64,000 nucleotides of DNA from Theocolax elegans (GCA_026168455.1 CM047425.1:2578001-2642000); one strand, 5' to 3'; positions 22,935 to 34,985 are shown, numbered from the stretch's first letter. The notes: generated by a model from the sequence alone, not told the origin. A program made the numbers and translations.

Positions 22935-24707
22935 GAAATTGTAAGATTTCATTCGTTTTTGGACAATTTTTATGTTTTCTTACCTTTTTTAACGATTTAT
23001 GACATTTATTTACATTTTATTACCTCTTCTTACTTTTTTCACAACATTCTGCCTTATTAAAAAACATATATTTAAAAACAATATTATAAGAAAATGTATC
23101 AAAAAACATACGAAAAATACTAAAATATTTGCAAAATACCAGATTTTATTAAACTAATGTAATGATTAATATTTTTGCTTGTTATCATTCCTACCTTACC
23201 GACGTAAAAATAATATAAAATTGGACATACTTAAAAGATGTTTTTAATTTATATACATCTAAGTGTTTAATAACCTTCCTTTATTAACAATCTATCTGAT
23301 TAGAAATGTTGAGCAGTTTTTGGCTAGTCCATAGCGAGTGAAAGACAAACTGGGCAGTGAGTTGAGCAGTGACTGGCTAGTCGACGTGTTATTTTCGTCA
23401 GATTTTTAGCATTCACTAGCTAAGGACTAACCATCAACTTATAATTGGAAAAAATAATATAATTACAGCTTTATAGTTTAAAATTATAGTTTAAAATAAT
23501 AAAAGTAAATAAAAAAAGTTTAGATGGATGATTACATGTAAGTTCCTATCAATACGTTAACATAAACTTCCAGAACAGAAAAACGATTTCGTGGGAATTT
23601 TTGTAGGTTATGTTTACGAATCATATGTTGGTTTCGATTCATATCAATTCATAAGCAGTGCTTCTCCAGTGCCTAACCAGCGACACTGCCCAGTTAATCG
23701 TAGCTAGTGACTAGTCTGCTCACCAGTTTCACTGCTATATTTTCTACCAGGGGAAAATGATAAATTTTAGAATTAAAATTAGAATGTTCTTTAAAAATGC
23801 TTCTATTTTACTCAAGCATAGATAATTTATTTGCTTATGGCCTATTTCAAATTATAATCGTTGTCAAGAAAAGTGTTCGAAGAAAAAGGGGTCGAATACT
23901 TTCTAATCTCAGAAATAAGCGAGTACGACTACTGATTTTCACACCCCTGCACATATTCTTTTACATATTTACAGATTCTGTAATCGATAGAAAATAAAAT
24001 GAATAAATAAAATAAAATACATTAATTATTTTTACAAATCACAAATACCTTAATGCGTGATCATGTGATCACGGCAGTTAACCGTGCGATGGAATTTTAA
24101 GGTGGTAGGCCTGAGTTAAAACGAAACAAATTAGCAAATTTTTGTTACGCTGTCAAAATTTTATTTCTGTAACTATATAAACATAAGGACACTTGAGGAT
24201 TAGAAATTCCTTAAATCAACGAGCGGATAGAGGACTTTTAAATACGCTACCGCGAAGTTTAAGTGGAAGTTTATACGAGGGAACTGATAGATGTAACGTA
24301 GGGTTTCAGTTCCTTTTCGATAAGATATACAGAGTCAGCCTCCTTACCAAAGAAGATTAGAGGGAAGGACGAGTCAGGATACTGGAGGGCAAAGAACTCT
24401 GGTACACTGATGGATCAAAGAACCTCCAGGGGGTGGGGACAGGAGTCTATCGTAGAACCAATGGGAAAGGTAGGATATATTTCTTAAAAGAATACATAAC
24501 CACTTCCCAAGCGGAAACATTTGCATTTCTGCAATGCGCAAAAGCGGTACAGGAGAATTGTAGAGACGATGAGATATATATTTCCTCGGACAGCAGAGCA
24601 GTGCTATAGATCCTGAACGGATATACTACCAAGTCCAGTCAAATCTGGGAGTGTCATAGGTCATTAAATAGACTGACAGAGGGGAACAAGCGGCTAACTC
24701 TAAAATG
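22935..24707 (+). repeat. Tandem duplication A, copy 2 (1.77 kb)
   Basis: The second copy is nearly identical to 21168-22934 and continues at 24708 into the rest of the retrotransposon remnant. This makes copy 2 the one with continuous right-hand context. Confidence 0.95.
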
Positions 24708-25175
24708 GAAATAGCCGATGACCTAGCGAAGATAGGTACAAGTGGAAAATATGTAGAACCGAACCTGACGGTGAAAATGACATACAGCCAGCTCATGAAA
24801 TTGCTAAGAGAATGGCTAGAGAAGGAACACCAAAGAGCATGGATAAACACTGCAAAGTGCACTGTGTAGAAGGGCTTGAGAAACTTAACAGAAATACAGC
24901 ACTCAAATTAGTGGAAATACTTACCAAGCATGGAAAATATGACGCCTTACAGGTAAATTTCTAATTGATTCAGGCGATATCTCTAGATGGGATGTCCAGA
25001 GAATACTTGCCGTATGGACCTCTGGGCGGTGTCTTTCTAAAGAAAACCAAAGACTTATTGGAAAGCTCACTCAGGTGAAAGAATAGCATTGCTGCACAAT
25101 TGGGAGGGCCAAAAATGGGAAATGACATACAGGACGCAAAGGAAATACCCAAGTCCCTGGCATACTCCTGTAATA
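24361..25175 (+). pseudogene. Non-LTR retrotransposon remnant: RNase H domain and 3' part
   Basis: The frame from 24361 reads EGKELWYTDGSK (first catalytic Asp), then SQAETFAFLQCAKA (catalytic Glu) and IYISSDSRAVL (second catalytic Asp), a clear RNase H order as in I/R1/Jockey-type LINE polyproteins. A TAG at 24607-24609 interrupts it. The frame then continues through LNRLTEGNKRLTLKW and KIADDLAKIGT. The usual W-V-P-G-H-x-G-x-x-G-N-E loop between LTLKW and IADDLA is missing: the deletion fuses TGG directly to the AAATAGCC block. More stops follow after 24868. It is a dead copy, and the reverse transcriptase domain is not recognisable upstream. Confidence 0.8.
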
Positions 25176-25192
25176 AGGGGTTGCCGACTGAA

Positions 25193-25224
25193 ATAATAAT
25201 AATAATAATGATAATAATAATAAC
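25193..25224 (+). repeat. (AAT)n microsatellite
   Basis: An AAT/ATA trinucleotide run with one interruption at the left edge of the next foldback element. Similar AAT runs often mark LINE or MITE edges. Confidence 0.8.
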
Positions 25225-25234
25225 TGTATACACA

Positions 25235-25777
25235 AAAAATTTTGAGGTTGAAGTATTTAATGAGACCTTAAATTTCCAAGCCGCAGGACTTCGAAATGTT
25301 GCTTTTAGACCTTGCAATTAATTCCTATGTTCTATACCTAAGTTTCCAGAATCTTATCGCATAGGGGACTTGCTCGATGACTAATGGACCAAATCGAACG
25401 TAATTAGGCTCAAAAGGAAGCTATTCACACGTACTAAAATTTTTATGGGTTACATTATTTATTAAGCTCTTCATTTCTAATTTGTGTACTAAAATGTCAA
25501 TAATTTATTTAAAAAATTTAATAGCTACATATTTTGGTACACAAATTAGAAATAAAGACTTAATTAAAAATGTAACCCATAAAAATTTTAGTATGTATCA
25601 ATAACTTTCTTTTGAGCCTGATTACATTCGATTTGGTTCAATAGTTGTTGAGCAAGTGTCCCATGCGATAAACTTGAGGAAATTAAGGTATCGAGCATAG
25701 GAATTAATTGCAAGGCCTAAGAGCAACATTTTAAGGAAATTTAAGGTCTCATTAAATACTTCAACCTCAAATTTTTT
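25235..25777. mobile_element. Foldback element, ~540 bp
   Basis: AAATTTTGAGGTTGAAGTAT on the left is inverted as ATACTTCAACCTCAAATTT on the right. Inner blocks also pair (GTAATTAGGCTCAAAAGGAA / TTCTTTTGAGCCTGATTAC and ACTAAAATTTTTATGGGTTA / TAACCCATAAAAATTTTAGT). The centre is near 25505. There is no coding sequence. Confidence 0.88.
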
Positions 25778-25863
25778 TTTGTTTATATAGTGACAAAAAT
25801 AAAATTTTGACATCGTAACAAAAATATGCTTATTTTTTTTTATTTTATCTCAGACATACCCTC

Positions 25864-26074
25864 TTAACGGGATGTCGGACCTAAATTACAGGAATCTGCA
25901 CCTTTCAACCCAAAAATTATATCTAAAATATTGCATTAAAAATCTGGAAAAATTTGGGTATATTATTTAAAACATACCTAAGGGCTTGATGTTCAGCGTT
26001 TTTTAAAAACTTTATTCATTTATTTATAAAAAAAAGTACAAAATGACCATTTTCTGGGTCCGACATCCCCTTAA
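25864..26074. mobile_element. TTAA-type MITE, cleanest copy (211 bp)
   Basis: The left end TTAACGGGATGTCGGACC is inverted as GGTCCGACATCCCCTTAA on the right, with TTAA at both ends. Internal landmarks shared by the family are TTACAGGAATCTGCACC, CCCAAAAATTATATCTAAAA and AATGACCATTTTCTGGGTCC. Confidence 0.9.
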
Positions 26075-26639
26075 AACTAATGATCCCGGTCAAATATCTA
26101 ATATAAGGATCCAGCGTACACATATCATAAAAGGATAGTAGTCTGCGGGAGCCACTCAGGCTAGAAGTAAAGAAAAAAAACTCGTTAGCCATTAGAGAAA
26201 CTATAAATAAAAATTTTTGAATTTTGATACAATGATTTTAAATCGACACATTTACAGATTCATTACGCCGATTATCACATTTGTCGTCGGTAAAGTAGGA
26301 AACCCGATAAAATATATGAACAACTTCGTAAATCTAAATCACTTTGCAAAAAAATCCGAATATTTTCATACACACACAGATACATACTTAATTATTATCA
26401 TCCACATTGACAAACACAATAAACAATTTTAGGTAGTTATATATGCGATACACAAGAATCGGCACAAAGTGTCTTATCCATACACATTTCAGCTCTTTCT
26501 CTCCTATACATACACAGACAGACAATGATAAATTAAACTCATCAAAAAATTAACAAAAAAATTTAAAAAAAAGCCCTATAAACAATATTTATATACGAAA
26601 TAACAACGATACAGAAAAATTGATGACACAAAGGTGTCT

Positions 26640-26744
26640 TATCGGTTTGGAGGCAATGAGAAAAAGAGGCACACATGTATATAAGGTGTATATCTCGGGC
26701 GCGACGTCGTCGATTAGGTAATACTCTCGAAGGCACAGAAAGAG

Positions 26745-26786
<42 letters not shown>

Positions 26787-27060
26787 GAGGCAGCAGCACC
26801 AACTCATTTGACTCCGCGGTATATTCGCCGGATACGCCGTGTCGCGCGGCAGTCAACACTAACCCGCCGCGTCTCTATATACACCGGTATATCTCTCTCT
26901 CTCCCTCCCTCTATATAACATACATATATACATATATTATTCCGTGACGATCCTTATTTTCTTACCTACATATATCTACATTTTACACACTCATATACAT
27001 CCATATATTTATTAATTTACATCCAATCCCTTATAGTAAAGTCGTCTATTTTTTTTGTTG
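26640..27060. promoter_or_regulatory. CpG-richer island with (GA)n tract
   Basis: The block holds GGGCGCGACGTCGTCGATTA, a GA run (26751-26783), and CGCCGGATACGCCGTGTCGC near 26827. A GA-repeat next to a CpG-rich block is common near insect promoters. No gene is visible directly attached to it. Confidence 0.35.
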
Positions 27061-27299
27061 TCCTGTAAACATATGATTGTAACCACTGAGTATACAATTT
27101 CATTAAAAAATTTAATACAATAATTAACCAGTTTAATATTCAGTCGAACGAAAGAAAAAGGAAGAAAGAAAAGAAAGGTGATCTGACAGCATTATACATA
27201 TATATATTCGTATATTATACACATGCGTTTACCTATTACCAAGTGATACAACATATACACACATATAATAGATACATATACACACACGCATCGTAGACA

Positions 27300-27696
27300 C
27301 ATACGCGTATGACATAGTGGGAGTGTGGTACAACTGTGCAACTGAGTATGTGCGTGTGTATATATTGGCTATAAAGCAAACAGGAGGATTTTTATATATA
27401 TACATATACGCTAACTTGGTGCGCGTGTCACGTTCAACAACGACAAAAGTGCTCGACCGATTTGTGATTTATAAACGACACACGTATACATATATATACA
27501 TGTACATATATATATGTGTGTATATTAAACACACACACAAACGCGAGTGGTAAGAAAATTTTAATCTCGTGTACATATGAATCCTTCGGTTCGATAAGTG
27601 CACTCGCGAAAACTTTGAGTGCTCTGTGTGCAGTGCGTGCGTGTGTGTACCTGTGTGTGTGTGTGTATATATTGTACATCTTCTACCAACTTTCAG
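27300..27696 (+). promoter_or_regulatory. Candidate non-coding first exon with donor at 27697
   Basis: A CpG- and CA/TG-rich block ends in CCAACTTTCAG|GTGAGT (donor at 27697), followed by a T-rich intron-like stretch. Several ATGs open only short frames, so it would be 5' UTR. The start is unknown. It may be one of several alternative first exons of a + strand gene beyond the window. Confidence 0.35.
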
Positions 27697-28099
27697 GTGA
27701 GTTTTTTTAATTTCTATTTCTTCTTATTATTAAGGCAATTTAACCTCTTATATATACATGAAGCTTTTGAAATACATTTTTTTTATTCGTATATGTGTAC
27801 AGGTGTAATAATATAATAATTACTCGCGTTTTAGGTGTACCAATTTCTATCTGTGTGTATGTATATATATATAGATGTATCCTTGATTTTTCTTTCGATT
27901 ATAATATATATACGGAGGAAGGAAAACGCGCGGGCGTTTTATATGAGTGTATTATTTGCGTGCGCGTGTGTGTGTGTACAGGTGCGACAGGTGTTGCATA
28001 TATTTAGATATCGTACGACTATGTATAAAAATTCGATTTTCCTCGTTTTCTTTGGGATTGTCTGTATATAATATATAGGCGCGCGGGGCTTTCAAATTT

Positions 28100-29830
28100 C
28101 ACAGGCAAGAGGTGTACTTTGTTTGGATGAGTGTCGACTCCTCCTCATCTACTTGATCTGTGTATATATAGTTGTTTGTTTGTTTGTTTACCTATAATAT
28201 ATTGTCTTAAACGTTATTATCAGTGTACATTTTTTTTTGTTTTTAAGTTGTATTATAAATATTTTTTGCTGATATATATATACATAGTTGTATATTTTTT
28301 TTTATTAAATTATTATATTCTGTCTTTTTTCTTTATTGTTTATTTTTTACGTGGACGCTGCAGTGAGTTCGATGAAATTTTTTGTTAGATTGTGTATATA
28401 ATCGTTTGGGTCTGTATTATAAAGAAATTTTTTTCACCCCGACGGTCTGAAAAGTGTACTTTATTAATCGCTGCATAGGGAGTGAAAATTAATTTTAATA
28501 ATTAATTTATTGAAATAATTTTCATTTTTTGTCGAAAAAATGCCTATTTTGTGGTCAAGGTGAAAAGTCTTTTATGCACCCCGGGAGTGATTGGTATAGT
28601 TATTCCCTTGTGCGATTTTCTTAATCAAACGCCAGCAGGAATAATAAACAAATTTTACTCCCTTGGTGCATAAATAACTATTAATTTCAATTTCCTCTTT
28701 ATAGACGATATTTATCTCCCTTATAGAGTGAAACAACTCTTTTTCTCCTTATATTAAAAACTAAATTTTACGCGTTTCGAGTCAGAATTTAGTATATATA
28801 TGATACATGATACTAAAAGGAGGTCTCTGTATTGTTAAAGTGACTTTGTAAAAAAAAAATTACCAATTTTTTGGAAAAAAACAAATAAATATTTATTTGT
28901 ATAAATAATTGTAAGTGCACCGAAATAGAAATATTTTTTTGCTCAAAAACAACGAGTCCGCAATTAATACCCAAAAAATGATTTCAATTAACCTCGATCG
29001 GCTTATGAATTTCTAGAAAGATTTTAATGGCCCTTTAAGATTACTTAAATTAAAAAAATACTGCCAGAATTTTTCTAATAGATTAAAGCTTAAAATACGT
29101 ATTTTTAAGCTAATAACAAGTCGTTTTCTACCGAGTTTTTTTTTTAAAATTGCTAGTTCATATAGATGATACATTTGTTATTTTATTTATTACATAATAT
29201 TATCTTAATGTTTTTTTACAGTTATACGAACAATTCGCTTAAAATTTTAATAATCAACAATATAACCAAAAATAAAAATAAAATATAAGTTTATATTTTA
29301 ACTTTATTGAAACCAAATTATTAATATACGTAAATGTGTAAAACACGCAATATTATTCACTACATGTTTACAATTACGATAAATATATTATAATAATTAT
29401 AATAAATAATAATAATTATAATATATAAATTGTAATAAATGTAATATAATGTTTTAAATATATATATTTTAAAAATATATGATATATTTTAAAGGAAAAT
29501 TAAAAAAATAAAAATTTTCTTACATATATACACACATATGTAAATATAAATATGGGACACTCGGTCGTTCGTTGCAGTATACGTAAGTAATAAGAAAACG
29601 TTTTGAAATCACTTTATTATCTGCTATCTCGAACGCTTTAAATTAAACTAACTTAATATGTACATTTAGATTAAATTAATTCCGTCATCCTCTTTTTTTT
29701 TTCTTGTACAATCTGATAATATGTTTTCGTTTACGTACAAAACGCGATTTTTAATATCCTCACGTACGGTTTTTTTGTATGATAAATTTTGCACGCATCG
29801 CAAGGATATCGTCGCTTTACAAGTTTGTTA
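28100..29830. other. Gene-free AT-rich stretch
   Basis: T-rich, then AT-rich sequence. A block around 28430-28760 (CACCCCGACGGTCTG, CACCCCGGGAGTGATTGG) is less AT-rich and partly self-similar (tttatgcacccc...ggtgcataaataac), perhaps an old repeat. I see no gene. Confidence 0.5.
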
Positions 29831-30290
29831 GTGCAGTAAGGTTACAATTCAAATTTGTTCAAGAAGGCATCAATTCAAATTTTTATTTCAATAAGGTGTC
29901 GATTCAGATTTTCATTTCAATAAGGTTCCAATTCAAATTTTTTTTTCAATAAGGATACGATTCAAATATATTTTACACAAACGTTCCAATTCATTTATTT
30001 ATTTTGTTACTCTAAAACATTTTTGTATCTCTGCAATTTTTATTTTAAATTGTAATAATTATATTTATTATAACAAAATAATAGTGTTAAATACAATTGT
30101 TGCTTTTATTCTCCTGATATTATGTCAAAAATCATTGACATTTTTCTCATTTGAAAATTAAGGTGCTTTCACATTTTTTTAGAGTAGCAAAATGAATAAG
30201 TGAATTGTAACTTTATTGAATACAAAATTTGAAATGGACCCTTTTTGAAAAAAATTTGATTTGGAACATATTGCACTAAGGCAACGATAT
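29831..30290. mobile_element. Foldback element with 30-bp tandem repeats in the left arm
   Basis: The left arm holds a 30-bp tandem unit (ATTCAAATTTTTATTTCAAT plus AAGGT), about 4-5 units at 29835-29960. The right arm is an inverted single version: TTGAATACAAAATTTGAAAT and GAAAAAAATTTGATTTGGAA. ATTTATTTTGTTACTCTAAA on the left pairs with TTTAGAGTAGCAAAATGAAT on the right. The arms are therefore of unequal length. Confidence 0.7.
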
Positions 30291-30504
30291 GTCCATTTGT
30301 GTGTTTATGTGTTAGAAAATTGTAATAGTTTTTCACCGTATACCATTTAGTGAATTTCTGATGGAAAACAAGCGAGGTCTTCAATAAAACGGTACGAAAT
30401 TTTTTAAATTATTTTTTTGTTTGGTATTTCATTGTGACGCTCTAATTCTGAAGAGGCAAATATTATTCGTATAATGTTTTTTAAGACATTTTTCATATAG
30501 TGTA

Positions 30505-30840
30505 TTTCTTAGAAATATTGAATTAAAAATCTGAAATAGTTTATATGGGTAGTTTGAAACAACAGCCAGGGCATGGCATTTTAATTTTTTAAGAAAAAAT
30601 AAATTTGTTAATAATAATTGAAAAGACAACTTTCGGTCGGTAATTATTAGTCTAAAAAGGTATGAATTTTCAACGCAAAAATAATAATTTAATTACAAAT
30701 TTAAAACTCTGAAAAAATTTCAGTATACTATCTAAAATATGCCTAAGGGCATGGCGTTCAGGATTTTTTCAAAAATTTATTTTTTTTTTTTATAAAAAAA
30801 TATTAAAAATGACCATTTTTTGAGTCCGACATCCCCTTAA
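30505..30840. mobile_element. TTAA-type MITE, left end altered
   Basis: The right end TGAGTCCGACATCCCCTTAA is intact at 30840. The interior (TTGAATTAAAAATCTG, CGGTCGGTAATTATTAG, CCTAAGGGCATGGCGTTCAG) matches the copies at 43834 and 58189. The family's left end is not recognisable. Confidence 0.72.
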
Positions 30841-31842
30841 TTCAGTCAGTCGCAATTTTACCATCAATGACAATTAATAAATGAAGTAACATTATTCAGT
30901 GTCAATATATGTTTTAAAAAGTCAAAGCATTATTTATTTAAAATTTAAATATAACAATCGATCGAAAATATGGCTCATAATCATTCATCTATATAGTTTT
31001 TATAGCCAAAGAATAGTCTCCTCGATAATTATTTATTAATTATATTTACTAATGATAATAAATTAATTGATAAAATTCTTATATTCAATTATAAAAAAAT
31101 ATAAATAAAATATTTTTTTTTAATTTATAAAACATGTTTTTTTTGGGATTGCACATTCACATTATCGTTAAATTCATTTCGTATATACAATTACTTGTCG
31201 TTTCGTCTTGATTGATAAAATTAATTAGAGTGAGAGAAAAATGGAGAAAGGAATTTCGAGAATGAATGAAGAAGAATTGGATGTAGCAACAATCGAAGTA
31301 CCAAATTAATCAAACTCGGCCGAGAATTATATATCGGTCGGAACAATTAGTGCCAAGGGATTGTCTCTTTGGTTGACGATCGGAAACGGATGTCCCTAGT
31401 CGACGAACGTGCTCACTGTCTATTTACTTCCATTCTCTTTTTCACACACAATTCACTTTATTTTTCTTTTTTCTTCGAAAAATATAAAGGTATTGTTAAA
31501 TGACACAATTAAAGTTTTTTTACTATTCTTCATTTTCTTTTCGTGGCAAAAAATTTTTTTTTATTATGATGAGATATCCTGAAGAGGGTTGGTGAATTTC
31601 GCCAACGATACGTTGCGTATAACGTAAATTATGGGTTTTCTTATTTATTTAAACTAAGAACACCGATACCTGGCTCTTAAGAAATTTAAAAAGAATACTT
31701 CTAACTACTTAATATAGATTGTTTTTTTACTTTTTGTACACGAAAGGGTTATTGATTACTATATTTCTACCCTGCAATTTTTTTTTTTATTGTTCAATAG
31801 TCTAACAAGATTTCATTCAAATATATGGCAAAATAGAGAATT

Positions 31843-32146
31843 GGGTTACCGACCGAGCAAAAAAAGGTAATTATTGCATTTATTTTAAAAAATATGCAAT
31901 TTTATGCAAAACGCATATACATAAGCACTAAATAATTAAATAATAAGTAAATTCTACAAAGTTTCAGGTGAATACAACAAAGACACCCTAAAAAATTTCT
32001 GCACCAAAAAATCACGGAAAATCATACATTAGTAGAATGACTTATTACTTAATTATCTAGTGTATCCGTGTTCGGATTTTGCATAAAATTGCGTATTTTT
32101 CCAAATAAATGTAATCCCTGTCCTTTTTTGCAGAGTCGGTAACCTA
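31843..32146. mobile_element. Inverted-repeat MITE, ~300 bp
   Basis: GGGTTACCGACCGAGCAAAA and AAAGGTAATTATTGCATTTA on the left are inverted as TAAATGTAATCCCTGTCCTT and TTTTGCAGAGTCGGTAACCT on the right. The inner half also pairs (TATGCAATTTTATGCAAAAC / TTTTGCATAAAATTGCGTA). Confidence 0.82.
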
Positions 32147-32149
32147 CCT

Positions 32150-32870
32150 GGTACGCCACCTCCGTAATGGATAAAATTTGAAGTGATTGATATTTAATTA
32201 CCGATATATTTTATTGAATTTAAAAATTAAGTTTGTTATTTATTCATTATAAAGAAGCAAGGTTTCAAAAATAAATTAAAAAGAATGAAAATGAGGAAAT
32301 TATTATTTTTTTGATATTAAAATAAATATTACTGTATAACTAATTAGAAATTAATTAATGATTTTTATATTTTCTCTTTTTAATATACTTACTAAAAAAA
32401 CATATCATAAACGAAATAGAAATACTGTAATATTATTAAATATTAATTGTACTGTTTTTCTTTCCTGAAGAATAATATAAGAGTAATTTTTTTCAATATT
32501 CGAAAATTATTCATTCAAAAATAAATTAAAAATAATTAAGAATATTTTATTATTATTTCTGATGTTTAAGAATAGAAAAGGAAATACAGTTTGTTTATTA
32601 TTCTAAAAAGAAGCATAGTGACAAAAATTAATTAAAAATACTTAAAATCAAACCATTTTTAAAAATAAGAAAAAATTTATAAAATAGTATTTTAATAATG
32701 TATAATACGTACGAAAATTATTTTTCAAAAGTAAATTAGAAATAATTACGAATTCATTAGCAACATCCTGATTATTACCTGAATGGAAAATGGAATAATC
32801 ATACATTTTGCTTTCTTCTTTCAATTGAACATTCCTAAAATTAACCGTGCATATATGCGCACACCAAAGC
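32150..32870. other. Gene-free AT-rich stretch
   Basis: Recurring AAATTAAAAATAATTA(A/C)GAAT blocks suggest a decayed low-complexity repeat. I see no gene or clear element ends. Confidence 0.5.
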
Positions 32871-32989
32871 TGCGGTTCTAAGATTTTTCTGATTTATTAG
32901 TTTATCGCTAAATGTATAATGATAAATTAACGTGTCACACTTCTATATCCATCGCGTTGATCGTTATCGTTTCTTCCTTATTTTTTTTC

Positions 32990-33310
32990 TTCTTCTTCTG
33001 GTCTCTTTCTCCGAAGTGTGCGCAACTTATCAGATTAGATTATGCAGACGCGGTTCGTCCAATTTTTTATTTTTACACGTCTCGCGATAACGATGCGTAT
33101 AGTGAAATTTAGAAGAAAGAAAAAATGAACGTTTCTATGCAAAATCTTCTGGGTTTCGGGTCGATTTGACCGAGAAACGGGCCGCGAGCTTGAGTAGGGT
33201 ATTTCTGTCTCCGGCTTTCCGCGTGCACGGATTTTCTTGGAATATATACATACATACACGTACACATCGACCTGATGAATCATCGAGGTAGTCGATCGGA
33301 AGACTTTGAT
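32990..33310. promoter_or_regulatory. GC-richer island of unknown function
   Basis: The block includes GACGCGGTTCGTCC, GGGTTTCGGGTCGATTTGAC, GAAACGGGCCGCGAGCTTG and GGCTTTCCGCGTGCACGG. It stands out from the flanks, has no repeat ends and no convincing frame. It could be a first exon or an enhancer. Confidence 0.3.
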
Positions 33311-33471
33311 GATGATGATAATTTAGGGGATAGTGTTGTGGAAAATTTATTGATTTTTAATTTGATATATATTTTTTTATTAATTCAATTAAACCTCTTG
33401 CATGAAGTTTTTGTTTTGATAGAAAATATGATGAATGTACATCGCGGGTTATTATTTTTTATCGTTTATAC

Positions 33472-33699
33472 TACACTGAGAAAAATTTGCTAGTATAAAT
33501 TACTATTTTGATGGTAAAAGGAGGACAGACTCACAGAATTATATAAATTGTTATTAATATTAACATTGCTATTAATGGTAATTTTTCCAAAATGGTGCCA
33601 ATTTTTACCATTATTAATAACAATTTTTATAATTGTGCAAGTCTGTCCTTCTTTTACCATTAAAATAGTAATTTTTACTAAAAAATTTTTTCCAGTGTA
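33472..33699. mobile_element. TA-type hairpin MITE
   Basis: The ends are TACACTGAGAAAAATTTG and AATTTTTTCCAGTGTA. The arms pair through ATGGTAAAAGGAGGACAGAC / GTCTGTCCTTCTTTTACCAT. TA flanks are visible on both sides. Confidence 0.88.
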
Positions 33700-33837
33700 T
33701 GTATTTGGATGAAGCTTGTAGAACATTTTTACTATTGAGCAAATAAAGTAACACATAATTCACAAATTGTATATAAAATATTTATTAGTTTGTAGGACAT
33801 TCTTTCAGGGTTATTTAATATAATTTTTAATTCTTTT

Positions 33838-34018
33838 TACACTGAGAAAAAGTTTGGATTAAAAATTACAATAGTGTGTAAAATGAATCACAGACTGGCA
33901 AATTAGGGAAATTACTTAGTAATTTTCTTAGTTTGTCAGTCTGTGATTTATTTACTAGAAACTATTGTCATTTTACAAAATTTTTTTATAATTTTAAACA
34001 CAAATTTTTCTCCATGTA
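33838..34018. mobile_element. TA-type hairpin MITE
   Basis: The ends are TACACTGAGAAAAAGTTTGG and AAATTTTTCTCCATGTA. The arms pair through AATCACAGACTGGCAAA / TTTGTCAGTCTGTGATT. Confidence 0.86.
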
Positions 34019-34199
34019 TGGAATTGTATTGAAACATTTTTTATTTTATCGGATTAATGTGAAATTTACTCAGCTGTAATATATTTTAACGAGATTCGCC
34101 AAAAAATTTTATTCAGTGGTTAAATAATGAACAGTTCAGTGTAATATTTATATTTTAATTTATTTAAATATATATTTATTAGTATTTTATCGTTTATAC

Positions 34200-34425
34200 T
34201 ACACTGAGGAAAATTGCTAGTATAAATTACTATTTTGTGGTAAAAGGAGGACAGACTCACAGAATTATATAAAATTGTTATTAATATTAACATTGCTATT
34301 AATGGAATTTTCCAAAATGGTGCCAATTTTTCACCATTATTAATAACAATTTTTATAATTGTGCAAGTCTGTCCTTCTTTTACCATTAAAATAGTAATTT
34401 TTACTAAAAAATTTTTTCCAGTGTA
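34200..34425. mobile_element. TA-type hairpin MITE (duplicate of 33472)
   Basis: This is the copy carried in duplication B. It differs from 33472-33699 by single-base indels. Confidence 0.86.
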
Positions 34426-34563
34426 TGTATTTGGATGAAGCTTGTAGAACATTTTTACTATTGAGCAAATAAAGTAACACATAATTCACAAATTGTATAT
34501 AAAATATTTATTAGTTTGTAGGACATTCTTTCAGGGTTATTTAATATAATTTTTAATTCTTTT

Positions 34564-34746
34564 TACACTGAGAAAAAGTTTGGATTAAAAATTACAATAG
34601 TGTGTAAAATGAATCACAGACTGGCAAATTAGGGAAATTACTTAGTAATTTTTCTTAGTTTGTCAGTCTGTGATTTATTTACTAGAAACTATTGTCAATT
34701 TTACAAAATTTTTTATAATTTTAAACACAAAATTTTTCTCCATGTA
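34564..34746. mobile_element. TA-type hairpin MITE (duplicate of 33838)
   Basis: This is the copy carried in duplication B. Its ends are TACACTGAGAAAAAG and CTCCATGTA. Confidence 0.86.
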
Positions 34747-34907
34747 TGGAATTGTATTGAAACATTTTTTATTTTATCGGATTAATGTGAAATTTACTCA
34801 GCTGTAATATATTTTAACGAATTCGCCAAAAAAATTTTATTCAGTGTTAAATAATGAACAGTTCAGTGTAATATTTATATTTTAATTTATTTAAATATAT
34901 ATTTATT

Positions 34908-34985
34908 CAATTATTTATTTATTTATCTATTTATTTACTTATTTATTTATTAATTTACCTATTAGTTCAATTATTTATTTGCCTA
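34908..34985 (+). repeat. (TTTA)n microsatellite
   Basis: An imperfect TTTA tetranucleotide run directly follows duplication B. Confidence 0.8.

Larger units (their letters stand above)
33457..34180 (+). repeat. Tandem duplication B, copy 1 (~0.72 kb)
   Basis: The copy runs from ATCGTTTATACTACACTGAG to AATATATATTTATT and is repeated directly at 34184-34907. It carries two hairpin MITEs. The differences between copies are almost all one-base indels. Confidence 0.94.
34184..34907 (+). repeat. Tandem duplication B, copy 2 (~0.72 kb)
   Basis: Direct repeat of 33457-34180. It ends in AATATATATTTATT before a TTTA-repeat tract. Confidence 0.94.

Noticed and set aside
26563..26859. Serine/leucine-rich minus-strand frame
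   Set aside because: The SLSLSLSL run is the translation of the GA microsatellite. No conserved domain is seen.
31240..31309. Short ATG frame MEKGISRMNEEELDVATIEV
   Set aside because: It is only 22 codons, with no splice context and no recognisable family. Chance cannot be excluded.
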